A DNA stretch of 5,222 nt, taken from contig SXHE01000140.1 in NCBI GenBank assembly GCA_005773755.1, positions 1-5,222 of the forward strand, read 5' to 3'. This stretch comes from Planctomycetia bacterium (GTDB lineage: Bacteria > Planctomycetota > Planctomycetia > Gemmatales > Gemmataceae). The position numbers and the translations under genes are program-made. The notes beneath the pieces were generated by a model. That model had not been told where the DNA came from. It ran no database searches and saw only the letters and a list, made by a program, of their open reading frames with translations. The stretch's first letter is position 1. Every line of letters begins with the position of its first letter. Of the stretch, positions 1 to 5,222 are shown piece after piece.

Positions 1-1
1 C

Positions 2-2149
2 AGCGCGCGGGCCGCGGGGCGGGCCGAGCGCGCGGTGATGTGGGCGCGGCGCAACCCGACCCGCGCGGGCCTGTACGCTGCGGTCGGCGCGGCCGCCTTC
101 TTTCTGTTAATCGGGGGGGCGCTGGCGAAGCTGTGGCTCGACGCGAAGGGCGCGCGCGACACCGCCGAGGGAGCGAAATCGACCGCCGAGACCGCGCGCG
201 AAGAAGCAGTACGGGCGCAACTCAAGGCCGAGACCGGGGAGAAGCGCGAGGCCGACCTGCGCGCGGCCCTGGCCCGCACCGAGTACGCGCGGGCCGTGGA
301 CCTGGCCCACCGCGAGTTCTACGCCAACAACGTCGGCCGCGCGATCGCGCTCCTCGAATCGTGCCCGGTTGAGCGGCGCGGGTGGGAGTGGCACCACGTC
401 CACCGGCTGTGCCACGGGCACCTACACACGCTCGCCGGCCACACCGGGCGCGTCACCGCGGCGCGGTACAGCCCCGACGGCACGCGGATCGCCACCGCCA
501 GCGCGGACGGCACCGCGAAGCTGTGGGACGCCGCGACCGGCACCGCGCTGTTCACACTCGGCGGGCACTCCGGCCCGGTGTGGTTCGCGGAATACAACGC
601 CGCCGGCACGCGCGTCCTGACCGCGGGCGACGACCACACGCCCGTCGTGTGGGACGCGAAGACCGGGGCGAAGCTGTTCGCGCTGGTCGGCCACACGGGG
701 CCGATCACCAGCGCCCGGTTCGAGTTCTTCTCGATCTTCACTTCCAGCGCGGACGGCACCGTGCGCACCTGGAACCCGAACACCGGCGAACAGATCAGGT
801 CGGTCCAGACGACCGGCTTCGCGAACCGGCGCGAGTTGCGCGGGCGGATCGACTCGCCGAAGCGCGACCGGATGGTGCAACTCATGTTGTTGCGCGACGA
901 AGCTCCGCCGCTGCCGATCGAGGAACTGCGCGACCCGGAAACGCAGAAACCGGTGCTGAAGCTGGAGGCGCAACTGGCCGGCGAGTGCGCCGCGTTCAGC
1001 GCCGACGGCCGCAAGGTGCTGATCGGCACGCACGACCGCGAGGCGGTACTGTTCGACGCGCTGACCGGGAAGGTGTTGGCCCGCACCCGCGGGCACACCG
1101 GCCCCGTTACGGCCGTCGGCCTGAACCCGGACGCGACCCGGTTCGTGACCGGCAGCCTCGACCACACGGCGCGCGTGTGGGCCGCGCGCCCGGCGGAACC
1201 GGTCTGGGCCGGGCCGGGCGGAATCCAGGGGCACGCGGGCGCGATCACGTTCAGCCCGGACGGGACGAAGTTCGCCCTGACCGACGTGAAGAACCGCCCG
1301 TCGGTTCGCGACATGGCGACCGGTGCGATCCAGATGCTCGCGCCCGCGCCCGGCGAGGTGATGAGCAGCGCGTGGGGGCCGGGCGGGTTGCGGCTCGCGG
1401 TCGCGGTCGGACGGTCGCCGGGCGGGAAGGGGCCGCACCCACCGCCGCGGCTCGTGTTCTGGGACCCGGTCGCGGGGAAGGACGTCGGCGCGGGACACTC
1501 CGATCCGCACGCCGCGAGCGCGAACCGGACCGGTACGCAATTCGTCACCGCGCACCGCGACAAGTCCCTGCACGTGTGGGACGCGGCCACCGGCGCGGAA
1601 CTGGCCGCGCTCCCCAGCGTCGGCGCGTTCGGCGGGCGCGTCGCGATTGACGACGCGGGCACGCGGGTCGCGGTGTCGGACGGGCACGCGGTGGAAGTGT
1701 GGGACGTGCGCGAGCGCAAGCTCGTCCGCCGGATCGACGGGCGCGCCGACACCGAGGTGACGCTCGAATCGTTCACCCCAGAAGGCCGCCTTCTGCTCCG
1801 CTATCGGAACGACCGCACCGTTGTGCTGTACGACACCGAGAAGGGCGTGCGGGAGATCGCGATCCCCACGCAGGGCGGCTACCTTACCGCCGTGACCCTC
1901 AGCCCGGACGGGGCCCGACTGGTCGTGGCCGACGACGACGAAACGGTGCGCGTGTGGGACCGGCGCAGCGGTCAAGAGCTGCTCACCTTCCGGTTGCCGC
2001 ACCCGGTCGCCGCGAACCTGCACTTCACCCCGGACGGCCTCGCGCTGATCGCCGTGCGGGGCAGCCCGGAGCGTCCGTTCACGGTTTGGGACGCGACACC
2101 CGTGAATAGCGCGTTCCCGCGCCCGCACTTCGGCCCGACCAAGCCGTAA
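2..2149 (+). CDS. Membrane-anchored WD40-repeat protein, 5'-partial; probably the C-terminal part of a Ser/Thr kinase receptor
   Basis: The frame is open from base 2 to the TAA at 2147-2149. A GTG at 35 and an ATG at 38 are possible starts, but the codons before them already encode an Arg/Ala-rich stretch leading into WARRNP. That resembles the juxtamembrane linker that follows the kinase domain in planctomycete kinase-WD40 proteins, and no Shine-Dalgarno precedes either codon, so I treat the gene as cut by the window edge. Counting from the GTG (704 residues), there is one transmembrane helix at about 12-33, preceded by arginines (N-side cytoplasmic), then an Ala/Glu/Lys/Arg-rich coiled coil at about 36-90. 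A motif RRGWEWHHVHRLC (114-126), common just before the repeats in such proteins, leads into WD40-like repeats from 135 to 686. The propeller should lie outside the cytoplasmic membrane and act as a binding or sensing platform. No kinase residues are visible here, so that part is inference. A stand-alone membrane WD40 protein is the alternative. Confidence 0.88.
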   Translation, partial: SARAAGRAERAVMWARRNPTRAGLYAAVGAAAFFLLIGGALAKLWLDAKGARDTAEGAKSTAETAREEAVRAQLKAETGEKREADLRAALARTEYARAVDLAHREFYANNVGRAIALLESCPVERRGWEWHHVHRLCHGHLHTLAGHTGRVTAARYSPDGTRIATASADGTAKLWDAATGTALFTLGGHSGPVWFAEYNAAGTRVLTAGDDHTPVVWDAKTGAKLFALVGHTGPITSARFEFFSIFTSSADGTVRTWNPNTGEQIRSVQTTGFANRRELRGRIDSPKRDRMVQLMLLRDEAPPLPIEELRDPETQKPVLKLEAQLAGECAAFSADGRKVLIGTHDREAVLFDALTGKVLARTRGHTGPVTAVGLNPDATRFVTGSLDHTARVWAARPAEPVWAGPGGIQGHAGAITFSPDGTKFALTDVKNRPSVRDMATGAIQMLAPAPGEVMSSAWGPGGLRLAVAVGRSPGGKGPHPPPRLVFWDPVAGKDVGAGHSDPHAASANRTGTQFVTAHRDKSLHVWDAATGAELAALPSVGAFGGRVAIDDAGTRVAVSDGHAVEVWDVRERKLVRRIDGRADTEVTLESFTPEGRLLLRYRNDRTVVLYDTEKGVREIAIPTQGGYLTAVTLSPDGARLVVADDDETVRVWDRRSGQELLTFRLPHPVAANLHFTPDGLALIAVRGSPERPFTVWDATPVNSAFPRPHFGPTKP
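437..2092 (+). repeat. WD40-like repeat array (about 12 units) within the first gene
   Basis: Counting from the GTG at 35, WD-type terminal motifs fall near residues 163-165 (LWD), 204-207 (VVWD), 244-247 (RTWN), 338-341 (VLFD), 380-383 (RVWA), 423-426 (SVRD), 473-477 (LVFWD), 513-516 (HVWD), 553-557 (VEVWD), 596-600 (VVLYD), 638-642 (VRVWD) and 682-686 (FTVWD). Classical GH openers occur at about 135 (GHTGRV), 177 (GHSGPV), 219 (GHTGPI), 353 (GHTGPV) and 399 (GHAGAI). Later units mostly lack the GH and keep only a SPDG/TPDG-like turn and the WD end. Twelve or so units are too many for one seven-bladed propeller, so two propellers are likely. The unit count is by eye and could be off by one or two. 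Confidence 0.75.
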
Positions 2150-2183
2150 CCGTGGTGGAAAATCGCTCGCTTCCGGTTCCAAG

Positions 2184-2212
2184 TTCTCAAACGCCCGGCG
2201 CGCGGGTATGTT
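2184..2212 (+). promoter_or_regulatory. Possible sigma70-type promoter for the 2248-3297 gene
   Basis: TTCTCA (2184-2189) and TATGTT (2207-2212) each match four of six consensus positions (TTGACA, TATAAT) and are separated by exactly 17 bp. They lie in the only AT-richer stretch between two GC-rich genes. Transcription would begin near 2218-2220, giving a leader of about 28 nt that contains the Shine-Dalgarno. In its favour are the spacing and location. Against it, the hexamers are only moderate and planctomycete promoters are poorly defined. It would let the downstream gene be expressed independently of the WD40 gene. Confidence 0.35.
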
Positions 2213-2234
2213 AGTACCTACGAACCCTTCCCCC

Positions 2235-2240
2235 GCGAGG
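2235..2240 (+). promoter_or_regulatory. Shine-Dalgarno for the 2248-3297 gene
   Basis: GCGAGG contains GAGG, complementary to the 16S rRNA 3' end, and lies 7 nt before the ATG at 2248. It fixes that ATG as the start. It is the only well-placed ribosome binding site I could find in the window. Confidence 0.65.
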
Positions 2241-2247
2241 TCGCGTC

Positions 2248-3297
2248 ATGCCGGCACCCGTTCCTCCCGCGCCCGCCGCGAAGCCGACCGATCCCGCTGT
2301 TACAACCGCCGACGGCGAAGAGCCGCTCGCCCCGGCGCTCCCCGAAGAGGAGTTCTGGGACCGCTACAACAAGCGGCTCGAGTTCCCGCTGGCGACCGTC
2401 GCCACCGTGCTCCTGCACGTCATCATCGGGGCCGCGCTCATCTACATTATCGTCGGGCTGATGGACCCCGGTGAGGACCGCTCGAACCCGGAACTGAAGC
2501 TGATGCAGGTGGGCGGGCTGGACGACTCCGGCGACGGCGCGGCCGGGTCCGGCGGCGTCGACGACCCGGACATCGTGCGCGACGTGAGCCACGTGCAGTC
2601 ACTGAAGGAGTCGCTGCCGACCGAGTTCACGGTCAAGGAATCGACCGAGAAAACGAAGGTCGTGCTGGAAGACCCGATCAACGGGAAACTGCCGGTCGCG
2701 GCCTCCAACGCAGCGGCCTACGCCCGACTCGACAAGAGCGTGCAGGACAAGCTGCTCGGCATCGGCGCGCAGAAGGGATCGGGACCGGGCGCGGGCAAGG
2801 GCTTCGACACTTCGGACGGGAAGGGGCCGGGCGGCACCGGGGCCGACTCGACTCGCGCCCGCGGGCTGCGCTGGGTGCTGCGGTTCCGCGTCGCCGGCGG
2901 CGAGGACTACGTCGACCAGCTCCACACGATGGGCGCGGAAATCTTGATCCCGCTGTCGTCGGACCGCGACTGCATCATCGTACCCGAACTGAAAACCCCC
3001 GGCTCACAGCGCACCGCGACCGACAGCGACTTCAAGCGGTTAGCTGGAAAGATTCAGTTCAGCGACGGGCGGCGCGATCAGGTGCGCGACGTGCTCGCGG
3101 CGCTGGGGGTGAAGAACGCGGGGCAGGCGAAAGCGTTCTGGGCGTTCTTCCCTAAGGAGTTGGAAGACGATCTGGCGCGCAAGGAGACGGGCTACCGCAA
3201 CCGCCGCGCGGAAGACGTCGAGGAGACGATCTTCAGCGTCACGAAGCGCGGCGGCCGGTTCGAGATTCTGGTCGTGGATCAGACGGCGAAGAAGTAA
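2248..3297 (+). CDS. Single-pass membrane protein of unknown function with a planctomycete-type C-terminal domain
   Basis: This is a complete 349-residue protein with an ATG start supported by GAGG at -8 and a TAA at 3295. Residues 1-46 are a Pro/Ala-rich then acidic cytoplasmic tail ending in EEEFWDRYNKRLEFP. A single hydrophobic helix spans about 47-71. It is followed by an acidic Gly/Asp-rich stretch (89-108), a charged region (110-170), and a Gly-rich flexible linker (172-200) with GSGPGAGKG-type runs. A folded C-terminal domain runs from about 206 to 347: it opens with GLRWVLRFRV, has a hydrophobic strand DCIIVPEL (241-248), a helix-like FFPKELEDDLARKE (300-313) and ends VEETIFSVTKRGGRFEILVV. 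I recognise this pattern from uncharacterised planctomycete proteins, but no function is established for it. The layout (short cytoplasmic tail, one helix, linker, external domain) recalls TonB-like or scaffold proteins, yet no TonB C-terminal signature is visible. It lies 98 bp after the WD40 gene and converges on DUF1501. Confidence 0.9.
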   Translation: MPAPVPPAPAAKPTDPAVTTADGEEPLAPALPEEEFWDRYNKRLEFPLATVATVLLHVIIGAALIYIIVGLMDPGEDRSNPELKLMQVGGLDDSGDGAAGSGGVDDPDIVRDVSHVQSLKESLPTEFTVKESTEKTKVVLEDPINGKLPVAASNAAAYARLDKSVQDKLLGIGAQKGSGPGAGKGFDTSDGKGPGGTGADSTRARGLRWVLRFRVAGGEDYVDQLHTMGAEILIPLSSDRDCIIVPELKTPGSQRTATDSDFKRLAGKIQFSDGRRDQVRDVLAALGVKNAGQAKAFWAFFPKELEDDLARKETGYRNRRAEDVEETIFSVTKRGGRFEILVVDQTAKK

Positions 3298-3302
3298 ACG
3301 GG

Positions 3303-4733
3303 CTACGCCAGCACCGCTTTCACCACGTGCCCGTGCACGTCGGTGAGCCGGCGGTCGGTGCCGTCGTGCCGCACGCTCAGGCGCGTGTGGTCGATGCCCA
3401 TCAGGTGCAGGATCGTGGCGTGCAGGTCGTAGCAGTAGGTCTTCCCTTCGGCCGCGCGCCAGCTCCACGGGTCACTTTCCCCGTACGCAACTCCGCCCTT
3501 CACGCCCGCGCCCGCGAGCCACGCCACCGACGTGCCCTGGTTGTGATCGCGCCCCACCGCGCCCTGCGTGAACGGCTGCCGGCCGAACTCGGTGCTGAAC
3601 ACGAGCAGCGTGTCGTTGAGCAACCCGCGGTCGTGCAGGTCGTGGAGCAGCGCGGCGCTGGGCTGATCGACCGAGCGCGCGATGGGCGGCAGTTCGTTGA
3701 TGATGCTGGTGTGGTTGTCCCAGTTGTTCGACGGCCCGCCGGCCCCGCTCCACACCTGCACGAACCGCACCCCGCGTTCGAGCAGCCGCCGCGCGAGCAG
3801 GCAGCGGCGGCCGAAGTCGGCAGTCGCGGGGTCGTCGAGGCCGTACTTCGCGCGGGTCTTCGCCGCTTCGCGGCTCAGATCGAGCGCCTCGGGCGCGTGC
3901 TTCTGCATCTTCGCGGCCAGCTCGTAGCTCTCGATGCGGGCCTCGAGCCGCGAATCGCCGGGCCGCGTGTCCGCGTGCGCCCGGTTCACCTTGCCGAGCA
4001 GGTCCAGCGCGTCCGCGTCGGCGTCCGGCGATACGAACGGCATCTTGGTCGAAGGCGCGAGGTCGGGAACGGGCGGCGTCCCGCCGGCGTTGAGGATCGT
4101 GCCGGCGTGTGCGACCGGCAGGAAACCCGCGCCGAAGTTGGTCTTCTGGTTGTATGGCAGCCCGCGCGCGTCCGGCAGCACGACGAACGTGGGCAGGTTG
4201 TCCGTGAGCCGGCCGAGGCCGTAGGAGAGCCACGCGCCCATGCACGGGAACCCCGGCAGGATGAACCCGGTGTTCATCATGTAGCTGGCCGGGCCGTGAA
4301 CGTTCGTCTTCGACGCCAGCGCCATCAGGAAGGCCATGCGGTCGACTTGCTTCGCGAGGTGCGGGAACACCGACGTGACCCAGCGCCCGCACCGGCCGTG
4401 CTGCGCGTAGGCGAACGGCGACTTCATCAGGTTGCCGGGCGTGCTGGTCACGCCCTCGGGTTTCTCGACGGTGCCGGGGTCGAACGGCTTGCCGTGGCCC
4501 TTGATGAGCGCCGGCTTGTAGTCGAACGTGTCCTGCTGGCTGACGCCGCCGTTCATGAACAGTTGGACGACGCGCTTGACCTTCGCGACGTGGTGCAACC
4601 CGCCGTTGAGTTCCGCCTTCGGTTTCGCGCCGCCGGGCAGTTCGCCGGCCTCCGCGAGCATCCGCGCGAGGGCCAGTCCGCCCAGCCCGCCGCCGGTGGA
4701 GAAGAGGATGTCGCGTCGCGAGGGTGCGCTCAT
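3303..4733 (-). CDS. DUF1501 family protein, Tat-exported, complete
   Basis: This 476-residue protein is full length for the family. I chose the ATG at 4733 because it begins MSAPSRRDIL, placing a twin-arginine pair (6-7) ahead of a Gly/Leu/Ala-rich segment, as is usual for DUF1501. An in-frame TTG at 4778 would add 15 residues, and neither start has a good Shine-Dalgarno. Diagnostic motifs in order are FMNGGVSQQDTFDYKP (59-74), NVHGPASYMMNTG (144-156), PCMGAWLSYGLG (163-174), RGVRFVQVWSG (320-330), NWDNH (337-341), TEFGRQP (381-387), GRDHN (394-398), GGVAYGESD (413-421) and DLHATILHLMGID (436-448). DUF1501 belongs to the alkaline phosphatase/sulfatase-like fold group. The Asp, His and Glu residues in these motifs are in the places expected for metal binding, but no substrate is established. 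In planctomycetes it is often encoded beside a DUF1549/DUF1553 cytochrome-like partner. None is seen here; the upstream neighbour is a proline-rich ORF. Confidence 0.95.
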   Translation of the reverse strand: MSAPSRRDILFSTGGGLGGLALARMLAEAGELPGGAKPKAELNGGLHHVAKVKRVVQLFMNGGVSQQDTFDYKPALIKGHGKPFDPGTVEKPEGVTSTPGNLMKSPFAYAQHGRCGRWVTSVFPHLAKQVDRMAFLMALASKTNVHGPASYMMNTGFILPGFPCMGAWLSYGLGRLTDNLPTFVVLPDARGLPYNQKTNFGAGFLPVAHAGTILNAGGTPPVPDLAPSTKMPFVSPDADADALDLLGKVNRAHADTRPGDSRLEARIESYELAAKMQKHAPEALDLSREAAKTRAKYGLDDPATADFGRRCLLARRLLERGVRFVQVWSGAGGPSNNWDNHTSIINELPPIARSVDQPSAALLHDLHDRGLLNDTLLVFSTEFGRQPFTQGAVGRDHNQGTSVAWLAGAGVKGGVAYGESDPWSWRAAEGKTYCYDLHATILHLMGIDHTRLSVRHDGTDRRLTDVHGHVVKAVLA

Positions 4734-4796
4734 GTGGAGATCGATTGTCCGCGCGAACCGGCCGCGTGGGTAGCGCAAAACGGGAATCGCGGCCCG

Positions 4797-5222
4797 CTAC
4801 TTCGGCTGCGGGAGCGTGGCGGGAATCTTGGGGATCGTCGGCAGCGCGGGCACCATCGGGGTCGCGTCCGGCGGGAGCACCACCGAAGGCAGCTCCGGCT
4901 GGAACGGCGGCAGCGTGGGGACGTAGTCCGGCACGCGCGGCGCGGGCGGCGGCTCGAAGGCGATGGTCGGTGGCGGAACCGGCGACGTGGGCGGCACGGT
5001 CGGCGGCAGGACCGGGATGGAGATCGCGGGGGGCTTCGCGCGCGGCGGCTCGGCGGTCGCGTTCACGATGGGCGGCGGGCCGGCACCGAGCAGCGACCGG
5101 ATCGGGGTTCGCGCGCCGGGGAACAGGTCGCTCAGGAACGAGCGCGTCACGCGCGGGCCGGCCGGCATCGACACCGGCGGCAACTGCGGGGTGACCGGCG
5201 GCGCGGTCGGCGGCAACCGGGG
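4797..5222 (-). CDS. Proline-rich protein, 5'-partial at the right window edge
   Basis: The frame is open from the right edge (first codons CCC CGG TTG CCG) to the TAG at 4797-4799. The TTG at 5216 and an ATG within VSMPAG are possible starts, but proline-rich coding continues before both, so the true start is probably outside. Counting from the TTG there are 139 residues, of which 46 are proline (about one third), in LPP, VPP, PPP and xPxxP patterns. A less proline-rich patch, RVTRSFLSDLFPGARTPIRSLLG, may be a short structured or binding element. The rest is expected to be extended and disordered, like a spacer across the periplasm or a low-complexity tail. No signal peptide or domain is visible in this part. 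Codon third positions are mostly G or C, as in the neighbouring genes. It ends 63 bp before the DUF1501 ATG on the same strand, so cotranscription is likely. I do not recognise a family, and low complexity leaves some doubt that it is coding. Confidence 0.62.
   Translation of the reverse strand, partial: PRLPPTAPPVTPQLPPVSMPAGPRVTRSFLSDLFPGARTPIRSLLGAGPPPIVNATAEPPRAKPPAISIPVLPPTVPPTSPVPPPTIAFEPPPAPRVPDYVPTLPPFQPELPSVVLPPDATPMVPALPTIPKIPATLPQPK

Noticed and set aside
382..1650. A 422-residue plus-strand frame overlapping the WD40 gene in another phase.
   Set aside because: The translation is dominated by Arg, Gly and Ala with no recognisable motifs, as expected for an out-of-phase reading of GC-rich coding DNA.
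437..2092. Recurring GTGTGGGAC nucleotide strings as a DNA-level repeat or CRISPR-like array.
   Set aside because: They are the in-frame codons of the VWD motif at the end of each WD40 unit and carry no conserved flanks outside the coding repeat.
422..2182. A 586-residue open frame on the minus strand across the WD40 gene, and a second of 485 residues at 319-1776.
   Set aside because: Both are by-products of the high G+C content and codon bias of the plus-strand gene. Their translations are Arg/Ala/Pro- or Ser/Pro-rich without domain motifs, while the plus strand shows clear WD40 repeats.
2194..2206. A short inverted repeat, CCCG-GCGCG-CGGG, as a terminator of the WD40 gene.
   Set aside because: The stem is only 4 bp and no T-run follows. 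It also lies inside the spacer of the putative promoter.
3472..4392. A 306-residue minus-strand frame inside the DUF1501 gene.
   Set aside because: It is Arg/Ala-rich, in another phase of the gene that carries all the DUF1501 motifs.
4734..4796. A separate promoter or terminator between the proline-rich and DUF1501 genes.
   Set aside because: I found no paired hexamers at suitable spacing, no hairpin with a T-run and no good Shine-Dalgarno in this 63-bp spacer.
4724..5194. A plus-strand frame of 156 residues opposite the proline-rich ORF.
   Set aside because: It is mainly Ala, Arg, Ser and Gly, which is what the complement of CCG/CCC-rich coding DNA gives. The minus strand shares orientation and spacing with DUF1501 and is the better candidate, although both are low complexity.

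Overview
The window is high-GC bacterial DNA and looks like a Planctomycetes chromosome, most likely Gemmataceae (Gemmata-like). Three things support this: a membrane-anchored WD40-repeat protein of the kind that forms the C-terminal half of planctomycete Ser/Thr kinase receptors, a DUF1501 protein with a twin-arginine N-terminus, and a single-pass membrane protein whose C-terminal domain I recognise as recurring in planctomycetes. The lineage call is inference from gene content; no rRNA or tRNA is present to confirm it.

Layout, left to right. (1) Bases 2-2149, plus strand: the 3' part of a large gene encoding a transmembrane helix, a coiled coil and about a dozen WD40-like repeats. The frame is open to the left edge, so the start, and probably a protein kinase domain, lie outside the window. 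(2) Bases 2150-2247: a 98-bp spacer with a possible sigma70-type promoter and a clear Shine-Dalgarno. (3) Bases 2248-3297, plus strand: a 349-aa single-pass membrane protein of unknown function with a glycine-rich linker and a conserved C-terminal domain. (4) Bases 3303-4733, minus strand: a complete DUF1501 protein, convergent with the previous gene and only 5 bp from it. (5) Bases 4734-4796: a 63-bp spacer. (6) Bases 4797-5222, minus strand: the 3' end of a proline-rich ORF running off the right edge, probably cotranscribed with DUF1501.

All four products are predicted to sit in, or be exported across, the cytoplasmic membrane. The two plus-strand genes may be separate transcription units. 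The two minus-strand genes are close enough to form an operon. Nothing in the sequence shows that the four proteins share one pathway. I see no RNA genes, mobile elements, CRISPR arrays, attachment sites or gene-free stretches over 300 bp. The window reads as ordinary planctomycete chromosome with two poorly characterised proteins (2248-3297 and 4797-5222), not as an obvious new system.
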